Of a stretch of 64,000 nt of DNA, positions 26,464 to 36,540 are shown in pieces. Made by a program: the position numbers and the translations under genes. How positions within the stretch are numbered: position 1 is the first letter of the stretch; each line of letters opens with the position of its first letter. Source of the DNA: CAZEGV01 sp964511645 (GTDB taxonomy: Bacteria; Bacteroidota; Bacteroidia; Cytophagales; JAAEPT01); the NCBI GenBank assembly GCA_964511645.1, contig CAZEGV010000004.1, positions 1-64,000 of the forward strand, in the 5' to 3' direction. The notes beneath the pieces were generated by a model. The model saw nothing but the letters and a program-made list of their open reading frames with translations, did not search any database and was not told the DNA's origin.

Positions 26464-27541
26464 ATGACAAAAGACCAACTAAAAAATCTCCAAAAAAGAG
26501 TAACCGCCTTAGGGCAATATCTTTGACTACGATCGCAAAAAAATAGACGTAGAAGAAGCAGAACTCAAAACCACACAACCCGACTTTTGGAACAACTCCA
26601 AAAAAGCAGAAATAACCCTCAAAGAAATAAGAGGAATAAAAGTTTGGACAAACGGATACGAAGCCATACAAACAGCATTAGAAGACCTCGAAATACTTCA
26701 CGAATTCCAAGAAATGGGAGAAATAGAAGCATTAGAAGTTGATAAAGCCTACCAAGACACCATTACGCTTACCGAAGACCTAGAATTTAAAAGAATGCTA
26801 GGAGGAGAAGAAGACCAACTTAGTGCAATGCTTCAAATAAACCCAGGAGCAGGAGGAACAGAATCTAACGACTGGGCATCAATCCTCATGAGAATGTACA
26901 TCATGTGGGCAGAAAGTCAAGGATTCAAAGTACGGCAAGTCAACTACCAAGCAGGAGAAGTAGCAGGAATAAAATCTTGCACACTAGAAATAGACGGTGA
27001 CTTTGCTTACGGTTATCTCAAATCCGAAAATGGTGTACATCGTTTAGTTCGTATCTCACCCTTCGACTCTGGCGGTCGTCGGCACACCTCATTTGCATCC
27101 GTATTTGTATACCCCGTTGTTGATAATACTATTAATATAGAAGTCAATCAAGCAGATGTAAAATGGGATACTTTCCGATCTGGAGGAGCAGGAGGGCAAA
27201 ACGTAAACAAAGTAGAAACAGCTGTAAGGTTACACTACAAAGACGATGAAATTGTAATAGAATGCTCACAAGAACGGGCACAATTGCTTAATAAAGAGAA
27301 AGCACTCCAAATGCTTAAATCACAACTTTATCAAAAAGAAGTAGAAAAAAGAAATGCCAAACGAGACGATGTAGAAGCCAACAAAAAAAATATAGAATTT
27401 GGCTCTCAGATTAGAAATTACGTCTTACACCCTTACAAGCTCGTCAAAGATGCCCGCACAGGGTATGAACGAAGCGATGCAAACAATGTATTAGATGGCG
27501 ATATTAGCGACTTTATAAAATCATACTTAATGAGCCAATAA
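26464..27541 (+). CDS. prfB: Peptide chain release factor 2, with programmed +1 frameshift
   Basis: RF2 recognises UGA and UAA stop codons. The gene opens at ATG 26464 (MTKDQLKNLQKRVTALGQYL) and meets TGA at 26524-26526 after 20 codons. Reading on requires a +1 slip at CTTTGAC, giving DYDRKKIDVEEAE, exactly the autoregulatory site known for prfB. The shifted protein is 358 aa, with stop-recognition motif SPF in RISPFDSGGRR and catalytic SGGAGGQNVNKVE. The stimulatory Shine-Dalgarno-like sequence is only AGGG, six bases before CTT, weaker than in E. coli, as expected where SD use is low. It lies 2 bases after the TPR protein gene. Confidence 0.95.
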
Positions 27542-27554
27542 ATTAAAAATAATT

Positions 27555-27649
27555 GGGGCATCCCCCTACGGGTCGGGCTTTCGCTACTCAATCTTTCCGA
27601 TAAAAAAATCGGAAAAGATTTCAAACAGACCGCTCTATCCCTGATGCGG
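27555..27649 (+). repeat. Dispersed structured element, copy C
   Basis: Begins 13 bases after the prfB stop. The outer stem pairs GCAT (27558-27561) with ATGC (27644-27647). The core is GGTCGGGCT and the central hairpin is TTTCCGAT / ATCGGAAA. The 3' arm is somewhat longer than in the other copies. Confidence 0.75.
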
Positions 27650-27675
27650 TACAATGCACACATAACAAACTAAAA

Positions 27676-28455
27676 ATGACAATATTACAAACAGCCGAAC
27701 GAGTATCACACCAAGACCTATCCGATAACTTTGTTTACCAACGATCACTACTTGCCTACGTAGAAGCCGCCAAGCTAGTCAGCGGAAAAGTATTAGAGAT
27801 AGGTACAGGAAGCGGATACGGGATAGACATTATCAGTCAAAACTGTGAAAAATTTGTAACTATTGATAAATTTGTAAACGAACCACTACAAGCCCGTAAA
27901 GATTTACCAAAAAACATTGAGTTCAAACAAATCACAATCCCACCACTTACAGGTATAGAAAGCAATAGCTTTGATTTTGTTATTACATTTCAAGTAATTG
28001 AACATATACAAGATGACAACGCCTTTGTAAGCGAAATAAACCGTGTACTCAAAAAAGGAGGCAAGTTAATCGTGACCACACCCAACAAACCAATGTCCAT
28101 AACCCGTAACCCTTGGCACATAAGAGAATACAGCATTGATGAATTACACACTATTTTGAAAAAAAAATTTACATCCGTAGAAAACAAAGGAGTAACAGGA
28201 AACCAAAAAATATTTGACTACTATAACAAAAACAAAGCCTCTGTACAAAAAATAACCCGTTTTGACATCTTTGATTTACAACATAAATTACCACGCCAAA
28301 TCTTACAAATCCCTTACGACATCCTTAATCGAATAAACCGTAAAAAATTACTTAAAAATAATTCAGGATTAGTTTCAGACATCAAAATGGAAGATTATAA
28401 AATCAAAGAAGTAGACAATACTTGCTTTGATTTATTTTATATCGCTACCAAATAA
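27676..28455 (+). CDS. Class I SAM-dependent methyltransferase
   Basis: A 259-residue soluble methyltransferase of the Methyltransf_11 type. The SAM site is VLEIGTGSGYGIDI near 38-51, with a second-strand acid in FVTIDKF, motif NSFDFVITFQVIEHIQDD near 95-112 and RVLKKGGKLIVTTPNKP near 122-138. The 40 C-terminal residues are basic. The substrate is unknown; it resembles small-molecule or lipid/quinone-type enzymes. Its TAA stop shares one base with the mnmE ATG, so the two are coupled. Confidence 0.8.
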   Translation: MTILQTAERVSHQDLSDNFVYQRSLLAYVEAAKLVSGKVLEIGTGSGYGIDIISQNCEKFVTIDKFVNEPLQARKDLPKNIEFKQITIPPLTGIESNSFDFVITFQVIEHIQDDNAFVSEINRVLKKGGKLIVTTPNKPMSITRNPWHIREYSIDELHTILKKKFTSVENKGVTGNQKIFDYYNKNKASVQKITRFDIFDLQHKLPRQILQIPYDILNRINRKKLLKNNSGLVSDIKMEDYKIKEVDNTCFDLFYIATK

Positions 28456-29819
28456 TGTCATTTCAAGACACTATCATCGCCCCTGCTACCGCACCTGGAA
28501 TTGGTGCTATCGCTGTTATTCGTTTATCTGGCACAGAAGCTATAAACATTACCAAGCAAGTATTCAGAGGGAAAGACTTAACACTTGTCAACTCTCATAC
28601 CCTACATTTTGGTACAATTAGAGACGACGACAACAACATTCTTGACGAAGTGCTTGTCAGTGTATTCAAAGCACCGCACTCATTTACCAAAGAAAATATA
28701 ATAGAGATTTCTACACACGGCTCTCCTTATATTGTCAAAAAAATCATACAATTACTAATCCACAAAGGAGCAAGAACTGCCAAAGCAGGAGAATTTACCC
28801 AAAGAGCTTTTATCAACGGTCAGTTTGACCTTGCCCAAGCCGAAGCTGTAGCAGACCTCATCGCATCCGACTCAGAAATAGCACATCAAACAGCTATGAA
28901 CCAAATGAGAGGAGGATTTTCTAAAAATATCAAACAACTTAGAGAGCAACTCATCCACTTTGCTTCAATGATTGAGCTAGAACTTGACTTTGGAGAAGAA
29001 GATGTAGAGTTTGCCGATAGAGAAGACCTCAAGCAACTCATCCACAAATTACTAAAGGTTATCATCCCATTAGTGCAATCATTTGACCTTGGTAATGTCA
29101 TAAAAGAAGGGATTCCCACCGTAATTGCAGGGAAGCCAAATGTAGGAAAATCCACGCTACTCAACGCCTTGCTTAATGAAGAAAAAGCCATCGTGTCAGA
29201 TGTACCGGGTACTACCAGAGATTATATAGAAGATGAAATTGTAATAGAAGGTATCAAATTTAGGTTTGTAGATACCGCTGGTCTTCGTGACACTGATGAT
29301 AAAGTAGAAGCCATTGGCGTAGCACGTAGTAAAGAGCAATTAAACAAAGCATCTCTTATTCTTTACCTTTTTGACGCTGAAGAGCTAGGGGATAATAACT
29401 CCTTGCAAAAGGAATTAGATGAGATTAAAACCTTAAAGATTCCGTATCTATTTATTGCTAATAAGCTCGATACTATTAAAGAAAAAGAAATAACAAAATA
29501 CACAGAAGATTTTGTGTTTATCTCGGCAAATATTGGTACTAATCTTAATAAATTAAAAGAGTTGATTCTTCAAAAAGTAGGAGCTAATAATTTTAAATCT
29601 GGAGATACAATTATTACTAACATCCGCCATTACGAAGGTTTATCACACACCCAGCAAAGCTTAGAGAAAGTACTTAAAGCCCTTAACAATAATATTACAG
29701 GCGATTTTCTTGCAATGGACATCCGCCAAGCCCTACATCACCTAGGTGAGCTTACAGGCACAATCACAACAGATGACCTTCTGGATAATATCTTTAGTAA
29801 GTTTTGTATTGGAAAGTAG
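28455..29819 (+). CDS. mnmE: tRNA modification GTPase MnmE
   Basis: With MnmG it builds the 5-(carboxymethyl)aminomethyl group on wobble U34 of certain tRNAs. The 454-residue chain has an N-terminal THF-binding domain (DTIIAPATAPGIGAIAVIRL). A helical domain is interrupted by the G domain: GKPNVGKSTLLNAL near 226-239, TTRDY, DTAGLRDT near 272-279 and NKLD. The diagnostic C-terminal FCIGK closes the protein. It starts at ATG 28455, overlapping the methyltransferase stop by one base. Confidence 0.95.
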   Translation: MSFQDTIIAPATAPGIGAIAVIRLSGTEAINITKQVFRGKDLTLVNSHTLHFGTIRDDDNNILDEVLVSVFKAPHSFTKENIIEISTHGSPYIVKKIIQLLIHKGARTAKAGEFTQRAFINGQFDLAQAEAVADLIASDSEIAHQTAMNQMRGGFSKNIKQLREQLIHFASMIELELDFGEEDVEFADREDLKQLIHKLLKVIIPLVQSFDLGNVIKEGIPTVIAGKPNVGKSTLLNALLNEEKAIVSDVPGTTRDYIEDEIVIEGIKFRFVDTAGLRDTDDKVEAIGVARSKEQLNKASLILYLFDAEELGDNNSLQKELDEIKTLKIPYLFIANKLDTIKEKEITKYTEDFVFISANIGTNLNKLKELILQKVGANNFKSGDTIITNIRHYEGLSHTQQSLEKVLKALNNNITGDFLAMDIRQALHHLGELTGTITTDDLLDNIFSKFCIGK

Positions 29820-31702
29820 TTATCCAAAATTAATTTCTGGGGGAGGTATCTTTTCTAAAAATTCATTTACCTTTTTAATTAACGTCAAAATTATTCTTTT
29901 TTTCAAAGGCTTAATATTTTCATTATTATCCTCTAAATAACGAACAAACCCATTCAGACAACAACATTCTTCAGAATGATACGGTTGTATCTCTTCGTAC
30001 CTTCTACAGAAAAACCATTTTAGTTCATTAATCGCTTCACCTTTCATGTCTAATGTTCTTTTACCAAATTTTTCGGAATCAATTTCTTTAAAAATATTTG
30101 TATTATAAAAGCTTGTAAAACTATTTATGGTTAATTTCTCTAACCTTTCTTCAAGGTTACGAACATTTGAATTGTTTATTTCTTCAAATAATAGCTTCAA
30201 AAAAGAACCAGAGTATAAATTCGATTTCTCTTCTATTTTTTTCAATAGCACTCTTCTTATATCTCCTTCTTTTTGATTCAATACTTTCCCTACCTGAAAG
30301 CTACAATAAAAGGATGATATATTATGGGAGTCTAGGTCTCCATCTTCCAATAATCTACTGATATTCTTTTCGGCTAAAGCTATAATGTCTTTTTTATCAT
30401 AATCAATTAATTTTTCACTGTTCCATAATAGTAACATTTCACTAAAAGTAATCACACAGTGCATCTCTTGAACTTTTTCATTCTTTAATGACTCGAAAAC
30501 ATCCTTATATAGTTGTTCAAACACCTCTTCTTCCAAAAACTCCCAACGCCCTATCTTCTCAATCATTTTAACGCTTCCCTTGGTGAAAAACAATAAGGTC
30601 GAGAGATATCCATTTAAAAGTGCTATATCTATAAAACCCTCTTGCATATAACTTATATAAGGATAGAAGTTTTACAGAAATGTAAGCTATGCAGTATGTT
30701 ATATTTATTAAGAAGCACATTATATTGTTTTTCATAACCCGTACTTATTATTCTTTCTTCCTTACTCAGACTGCCTACCGCTTGAAATAATTCAACATTA
30801 GTACCTCCCTTCATCTCCAGATATATAATTAAGAAATAAATTAATAAGCCTTCAATAAATTTTTTATAATTATCTGAGCCCTTGTATTCATCGCTAACAA
30901 ACCCTTCAAATCGATTAAAGTCAAAAAGAAATTGTTTCAAAACACGAAGATTGTTATATTTTGCTGTTTGAAAAACATTAACTACAATCTCTTTAAATGG
31001 CTCATAATCAAAAACTTTGACATCTTTCCCAATCTCTTTAATGAAACCGTCTAATACTGTACCAACATTGTTTTGAACCTTAAAGGTTTGTCCTATTAAT
31101 TTCTCCTTTACTTTTCTATATACTTGATATCCATCATCACTGCCTCCTATTTTTATTTGGTCAGCAACAAGTATTACTTTACAACCATAATGCTCTACAA
31201 AGTCATTAATGTAGCCGAACATTGTTTCAGTGTTAATTTTACATCGTTCTAAATCATCAAACACTAAAATGCGTCTACCTCTCACCTTATCGGTATTCTT
31301 AAGTTCAAATATTTTAAACACATCTAAGGCATAAGATAATGTGCCATCATTTTTATTGTCAGCCGCATTAAAATCAATATCAAATTTTAATGATGATTTC
31401 AAAAGCCCCTTCCCTAATTCTTTAATGAAATTAGCACTTTTAGAGTGTAGAATTGGGTAGATTTGAGACTTGATTTTCTCTGTAACCCTTCCCATATTCT
31501 CGATTCCATTCAGGCTTATATAAATTGGCTTCATTACAACAGAATCTCCACACTCTTCCACTTCCTTCCCCCAGCTGTCTAAAACTTTTTTAATAAAGTA
31601 TGTTTTCCCACTTCCCCACTCCCCTGTTAACATCACAGCATAGCCGGGGGTCTTTAATCTTATATAATAGTCTAAATAATCAGTAACGTGTTTATTATTC
31701 AT
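29820..31702 (-). pseudogene. KAP-family P-loop NTPase, split by a frameshift
   Basis: The N-terminal part (31702-30653, 349 aa) has Walker A GEWGSGKT at 27-34 and Walker B ILVFDDLERC at 145-154, typical of KAP NTPases. It ends at TAA after HFCKTSILI. The C-terminal part (ATG at 30647, 275 aa, helical) is the kind of region that normally follows the KAP core. A single -1 shift at the A4 run (30670-30673) turns the junction into HFCKNFYPYISYMQEGF and yields one protein of about 627 residues. KAP proteins are often membrane-associated or linked to phage defence in other genomes. No partner effector is visible here. Two adjacent genes with a 5-base gap are the alternative. The gene is on the opposite strand from mnmE and ends where mnmE ends. 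Confidence 0.65.
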
Positions 31703-32045
31703 AATTCTTTATTTTCAACGAAAACATTTCTGTTATTATAAGAACAAAAAAACAACTTTACTAAAAAAAGAGTTGTGTTTTTTTTTCATTGCCTTTGTAG
31801 TACGAAAATTGTAATATTTTAAAAAGTAAAAGAATACACAAAAACAATTCTCTTAACAAAATAGCGCTCGAATTCCTGAGTGGACGGATGCACATTCGCG
31901 AAAATCATTTGTTGTTGTTTGTACTTCAACAAGTTCAGTATGACGAAATCAGAAAACAATACTCTCGATTAAAAATCGAGATAGACTCCCGCCAAACAGA
32001 GAGGAAGAGCCCTAAAATCTACCAATACAGCAAGTAGAAACAACA
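31703..32045. other. Intergenic region between recQ and the NTPase gene
   Basis: These 343 bases contain no plausible gene. They hold a weak hairpin ACAACT / AGTTGT (31752-31776) flanked by T-runs on both strands, and a stretch with TTCAACAAGTTCAGTATGAC near 31926, which resembles a short repeat common between genes of Bacteroidota. They also hold the recQ terminator hairpin at 31963. Base composition is less AT-biased from 31861 on than in neighbouring gaps. Confidence 0.5.
31963..31981 (-). terminator. Probable recQ terminator
   Basis: TCTCGATT (31963-31970) and AATCGAGA (31974-31981) form a perfect 8-bp stem with a 3-base loop, 65 bases downstream of the recQ stop. The T-rich tail on the minus strand is weak (AGTATTGTTTTC). 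Confidence 0.5.
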
Positions 32046-33938
32046 TTATTCTTTAACCGTCAAATCATCCCCCTCTCTAAGCACCAAGCCTTGGTCAATC
32101 AGCAAACGCAACTCCTCTATTGCTTCTTTTCCCAAAACTCGCTTAATTCCTTGTAGATTTTCTCCTAGACGAACTACTTCTAGTACTTTTAACTTTAAAC
32201 CACTTGGTTTGGTGTCTCTATTCATACACTGGTCACAAATACCACAGTCAGCCAATTGATAATCTCCAAAATATTCTCCAAAAAATACTGAACGACATTT
32301 ATCAGATAAATTAAGGTATTTCCTGAACGAAACTAAACGATGATTTGCCTGCTTTTTAAGCCATTTAAGCTTTTCTCTATCTATTCTTATGACTTGGGCA
32401 TCTGCTCTAGCTTGCAAAAAGACAATCCCAGACCCTTCCAGCTTGGGTATATATTTTATCGCACCATTTTCCACCAATTTCCTAAGAGTCATAATTGTTT
32501 TGGCATGAGACCAACCCAGTTGATTGGCTAGGTTATAATCGTCTACCTTTACAAAGTGTGTCAAAATCTCCCCCCCATAAAACCTCATTAAGACTTTAAA
32601 AAAAGCTTCATAACTTTCATTAGACACTTGCAATTTATAAATAGCTGTATTGTCTATCACTACTTTTAGCTTTGAACTATCTTCACTAGAGTTTTGGTAA
32701 CTGAGGTAATTATTACGCTCCAAAATCTTTAAAGCATGATAAGCCTCCATAGTAGGAAGTTTGTATTTTTCACAAAAAACCTCTATCCCGAAAGGAAGTT
32801 TTTCCTGTGGATGGCTGCCTACTGCTAGGTTATAATAATTACCTATAGCATGATAAACCCTTTTTATAAAATCAACATCAGGATATTGTTTATCAATCAA
32901 AGCCGACTGTGTGACTAAATCTTGGTCGTCATAAATCAATAATGCGAAAGCCTTTTGCTCATCCCTCCCAGCACGACCTGCCTCTTGGTAATAATTCTCA
33001 AGGCTATCTCTCACTCCCCAATGCACAACCAAACGCACATTAGCTTTGTCAATACCCATACCAAATGCACTTGTACAAACGATAACGGGCACTTCTCCGC
33101 TTAACCATTGTTGCTGATGCTTGTTGCGTTGCTCAATGCTCAACCCTGCATGGTACTCTTGTGCTCTAATGCCTTTCTTTACCAAAAACTGAGTGATATT
33201 GACTGTCTCTTTACGAGTGTTGACATAAACGATAGAGCTGTACTGACCAAATCGCTTAAATACATCTGATAACTTAGTGTATTTGTCAGCTTCTTTCCGA
33301 ACTGAAAAAGAGAGATTTTCTCTTATAAATGGTGTTTTAAAAATTTGAGTTTTTGTAAACCCTAATACAATTTGTATATCTTCTACCACCTTGGGGGTAG
33401 CTGTTGCCGTTAGTGCTATGCAAGGTTTGTTTGGACAAAACTCTTTTCTAAAATCTACAACACGAAGGTATGATGGTCTAAAATCATGCCCCCACATCGA
33501 GATACAATGTGCTTCATCCACAACAAGAATTGAGATAGAAACATACTTGATTCTATCCAAAAAAGATTTGCTACTTAAACGTTCTGGAGAAACGTATAAT
33601 ATTTTATTTAATCCCGAAGATACCCTAGTCCAAATCGACTCTTGCTCATCATAAGACTGACCTGCATACAGGCAACTAGCATCTATACCTTTCTCTTTAA
33701 GGTTCAGTACTTGATCTTTCATTAAAGCCACTAAAGGAGATACCACAAGCGTAATACCCTCTAGCATCAACGCAGGTAGCTGAAAGCACACTGACTTACC
33801 TGCACCAGTAGGCATCAAAGTAAGCACTTCTCCTCCATCCAGTACCGCTTGTATCACTTCCGCCTGCATAGGACGAAAATCATCATAAACCCAATATTTC
33901 TTCAAAACCTCATGCACAAGCGAAATATACAAAACCAT
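32046..33938 (-). CDS. recQ: ATP-dependent DNA helicase RecQ
   Basis: A 3'-5' superfamily 2 helicase of recombination and repair. I start at 33938 (MVLYISLVHEVLKKYW); 33953 is possible. Motifs in order: motif 0 DDFRPMQAEVI, motif I LMPTGAGKS near 40-48, motif II VVDEAHCISMWGHDF near 135-149, motif III ALTATAT, motif V TSAFGMGIDK and motif VI QEAGRAGRD. The RQC zinc cysteines are in CRSVFFGEYFGDYQLADCG to CDQCM. The 630-residue chain ends soon after the winged-helix domain, with no full HRDC domain, like the shorter of two RecQ types found in many Bacteroidota. Confidence 0.93.
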   Translation of the reverse strand: MVLYISLVHEVLKKYWVYDDFRPMQAEVIQAVLDGGEVLTLMPTGAGKSVCFQLPALMLEGITLVVSPLVALMKDQVLNLKEKGIDASCLYAGQSYDEQESIWTRVSSGLNKILYVSPERLSSKSFLDRIKYVSISILVVDEAHCISMWGHDFRPSYLRVVDFRKEFCPNKPCIALTATATPKVVEDIQIVLGFTKTQIFKTPFIRENLSFSVRKEADKYTKLSDVFKRFGQYSSIVYVNTRKETVNITQFLVKKGIRAQEYHAGLSIEQRNKHQQQWLSGEVPVIVCTSAFGMGIDKANVRLVVHWGVRDSLENYYQEAGRAGRDEQKAFALLIYDDQDLVTQSALIDKQYPDVDFIKRVYHAIGNYYNLAVGSHPQEKLPFGIEVFCEKYKLPTMEAYHALKILERNNYLSYQNSSEDSSKLKVVIDNTAIYKLQVSNESYEAFFKVLMRFYGGEILTHFVKVDDYNLANQLGWSHAKTIMTLRKLVENGAIKYIPKLEGSGIVFLQARADAQVIRIDREKLKWLKKQANHRLVSFRKYLNLSDKCRSVFFGEYFGDYQLADCGICDQCMNRDTKPSGLKLKVLEVVRLGENLQGIKRVLGKEAIEELRLLIDQGLVLREGDDLTVKE

Positions 33939-34034
33939 TTGCCTTGAAATCAAAAAAAGAAAATCATTTTACCCTAAAACCATAGAATAGTTTTGGACGT
34001 TAAGTAACTTGCACGCAATTAGGACAAAAAAAGA

Positions 34035-35345
34035 ATGGCGGATAAGGTTGTAATATGGAGTTTTGAGAAGGCATTTACGTATCGTACATGTATGCACCAA
34101 ATATATTTTATCAAAACAGCACTCAAGCACTCAAGAAGAGCCAAGATATGGATTGGCTTAGTTTTATTATTCAAAATCCCTTACTACACCATTAGTCGGC
34201 TATTTGGTAACCAACGATTTTTCAACTCTTATTTCAAATCCTTCCGAAACCTTAACGTAGAAGAATTTGAAACCTACATCAAAGAAGAATTAAGTGGCTA
34301 CTTTACACACCACCTCAACGAATTTGTATACCCTAAAATAGAAGAGTACAAATCCTTAGGCTACAAACAATACATTATTGGCTCATCACCAGAAATACTA
34401 CTCAAGCACATAGTCAGCAGATTAGAGCTTGATGGGTATATAGGGTCAATTTTAGAGCAAAAAAAAGGGCGATTTACTAGAAAAACGACACAACGCATCG
34501 TAAGTAAATCAGAAAAAAAGAAAGCTTTTCAAAACTTACTAGAGAAGTATAAAATTAATTCACACAACACAGAAATCATTGCTTACGGTTCTAAAAACAC
34601 TGATAGCCCACTACTCAAACTTGCCAATAAATCCTATATAGTAAACCCTCAGTGTAAACTAAAACGAAAAGCAAAAAAAGAAACCTGGGAAATTATCAAA
34701 GAAAAAACTATTCCTTACCCCTACCCTAAAATCATTACTTTTAACTTCTACCTAATATTAAAAATGTGGTTGCGTAGCACCAAAGGGATTTATAACATCC
34801 CTGCCAAAGGTCCCGTCTTACTCATTGCTAATCACAGTAGCTATCTCGATCATTACACTATTGGCACACTCTCTGCTTTTTTCTTAAAAAGACGTGTACA
34901 TTTTGCCGCCAAAAAAGAACATTTTATCAAAAACTGGGAAAATAAATTTCACCGTTATTTTGGTGCAATTCCCATTGATCGGGCGGCATTTCGACCATCT
35001 AGCGTTAAGAATATGATGGAAGTTTTTGATGATCAAAACATTTTACTTATCTACCCAGAAGGCACAAGAAGTCCTGACGGAAAAATGAAAACATTTAAAA
35101 AAGGTTTTTTATTTCTACAACAAAAAGCAAAAGTTCCTATTGTACCCGTGTACATTCATAATGCACACGAACTGCTACCAAAAGGAAAAATAGTACCTAG
35201 ATTTGGCAAAGATATAGAAGTAATCATAGGTGAGCAAATCTCTTATGAAGACTATCAACTTAATAGCGAGAACGAAGATCAACTCATGGAAATGTTTAAA
35301 CAAAAAGTTGCAGAACTTGAACAAAAAACATTAAAAAACAATTAG
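34035..35345 (+). CDS. Fusion of degenerate HAD-like domain and PlsC acyltransferase
   Basis: Residues 1-215 resemble HAD subclass IB phosphatases, as in SerB/PlsC-type fusions, but the active site is altered. Motif I reads VVIWSFEKAFT, with Ser9 and Glu11 where DxD should be. Motif IV reads AYGSKNTDSPLL instead of YGDSxxDxPLL. Motif II (IIGSSPE) is kept. Residues of about 240-436 are a standard 1-acylglycerol-3-phosphate acyltransferase, with NHSSYLDH near 266-273 and YPEGTRSPDG near 340. The acyltransferase should work on phospholipids; the HAD half is probably a binding or regulatory pseudoenzyme. The stop overlaps repeat copy E. Confidence 0.83.
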   Translation: MADKVVIWSFEKAFTYRTCMHQIYFIKTALKHSRRAKIWIGLVLLFKIPYYTISRLFGNQRFFNSYFKSFRNLNVEEFETYIKEELSGYFTHHLNEFVYPKIEEYKSLGYKQYIIGSSPEILLKHIVSRLELDGYIGSILEQKKGRFTRKTTQRIVSKSEKKKAFQNLLEKYKINSHNTEIIAYGSKNTDSPLLKLANKSYIVNPQCKLKRKAKKETWEIIKEKTIPYPYPKIITFNFYLILKMWLRSTKGIYNIPAKGPVLLIANHSSYLDHYTIGTLSAFFLKRRVHFAAKKEHFIKNWENKFHRYFGAIPIDRAAFRPSSVKNMMEVFDDQNILLIYPEGTRSPDGKMKTFKKGFLFLQQKAKVPIVPVYIHNAHELLPKGKIVPRFGKDIEVIIGEQISYEDYQLNSENEDQLMEMFKQKVAELEQKTLKNN

Positions 35346-35450
35346 GGCGTTCCCACATTCGCCAAAAAAGCTCATGTGGTCGGGCTATTCGTTTCCAATC
35401 TTCCCGATGAAAAATCGGAAAGGATTTCCACTACTATCCCTTACGCAACC
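35344..35450 (+). repeat. Dispersed structured element, copy E
   Basis: Starts inside the stop codon of the HAD-PlsC gene. The outer stem pairs GCGT (35347-35350) with ACGC (35443-35446). The core is GGTCGGGCT and the central hairpin is TTCCCGAT / ATCGG. The 3' signature reads ATCCCTTACGCAACC. Confidence 0.78.
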
Positions 35451-35464
35451 AATGAAATAACCAT

Positions 35465-36076
35465 TTAGAAAGCATTAATATTTGAAAAAACATAATATAA
35501 ATCCCTCGCAATCTCTATGCTCCTTTCTTTATATTTTTCTTTTTGTAGCGAAGTACCATCAAACACTTTAGGATCTTCAAAGATAAATAATATTTTTTGT
35601 TCCGACCCTCTCACTATTGGGCAACCATTATCAGCCCCAGAACAAGTCATCACTGCCCCAAACCCTGATTGAGGATTAAACTCATCATCATACTTTTTAG
35701 AAAAACCAATAACAGAAGGTTCATTATCTGTATATTTAATACTATACACAGGATTCCCTTCTTCCGACAACTTCTTAATATGAAACCCTGTATCATTTAA
35801 AACCTCTACTACCATTGGGTATACCTCAGTAGCTTCCGTACCTCCAGAGTAGCAATGCACACTATTGATATCGAAATAATAAGCCATCACCTGTGCCCAT
35901 ATTTGAGACAAATGACTCCGCCTAGAATTATGTGTACAAATAAAATTAAGACGGATAATTTCTTTTTTATCCACCTTAATTTGAATATAATCAATCAGTA
36001 CTTGTAATACAACTTTCCTATCAATAGATAAAGTTCCTATATTAATCGTTTTCTGAATCTTTTTAAACATCTTCAT
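35465..36076 (-). CDS. Arsenate reductase-like low-molecular-weight phosphatase
   Basis: A 203-residue protein of the LMW protein-tyrosine-phosphatase/arsenate-reductase fold. The phosphate-binding loop CX5R is CTHNSRRS near residues 47-54, followed by HLSQIWAQ. A second cysteine pair in MTCSGADNGCPI could serve the thiol relay of arsenate reduction. EDPKVFDGT holds the general-acid Asp loop. It lies 5 bases after the DUF6428 gene in an arsR-led set, supporting a role in arsenate reduction, but the set lacks an arsenite pump. Confidence 0.8.
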   Translation of the reverse strand: MKMFKKIQKTINIGTLSIDRKVVLQVLIDYIQIKVDKKEIIRLNFICTHNSRRSHLSQIWAQVMAYYFDINSVHCYSGGTEATEVYPMVVEVLNDTGFHIKKLSEEGNPVYSIKYTDNEPSVIGFSKKYDDEFNPQSGFGAVMTCSGADNGCPIVRGSEQKILFIFEDPKVFDGTSLQKEKYKERSIEIARDLYYVFSNINAF

Positions 36077-36081
36077 TTATA

Positions 36082-36522
36082 TTAACAGCAACCTCCACCT
36101 GGTGTACAAGAAGTTTCCTCTTCTGCTTCAGGCACACCGCAATTATCTTTTGCTAAACAATCTGTTTGTTTTGTAGTAAGAATAAAATTTTCTCCATCAA
36201 AATCCAACCCAAATTTACCGATAGTTTCAGCTTGATACTCTACTTCAATTTCTGAATCCGAAATACCCAGTACACGCTCTGATAATTCTATGATTTTTAA
36301 TAATTTTTCTGGGTGCAAACGATGATCGTAGTCATTAGCATTCCAAAGCTGAAAATTAACAACCTCCTCCGTTCTTACTACTCCACCACAGTCTATAAAA
36401 TGCTTTGAAACTTTCCCTATTTCCGTCACATGAAAATGACTTGGCACTAAATCTCCATTCGGTAATTGAAATGCTATTTCACTTAAATTTTCTAACTGTT
36501 TTTTTACTTCTGATAATTTCAT
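36082..36522 (-). CDS. DUF6428 family protein with Cys-rich tail
   Basis: A 146-residue cytoplasmic protein of the family usually found beside arsR in Bacteroidota. The core has FQLPNGDLVPSHFHVTEIGK near 18-37 and LRH-type motif YDHRLHPEKL near 83-92. The C-terminal tail is cysteine-rich (DCLAKDNCGVPE and SCTPGGGCC), suggesting metal or metalloid binding. The function is not established. It follows arsR by 18 bases and precedes the reductase by 5. Confidence 0.75.
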   Translation of the reverse strand: MKLSEVKKQLENLSEIAFQLPNGDLVPSHFHVTEIGKVSKHFIDCGGVVRTEEVVNFQLWNANDYDHRLHPEKLLKIIELSERVLGISDSEIEVEYQAETIGKFGLDFDGENFILTTKQTDCLAKDNCGVPEAEEETSCTPGGGCC

Positions 36523-36540
36523 TTTTATGTAATTTAATAT

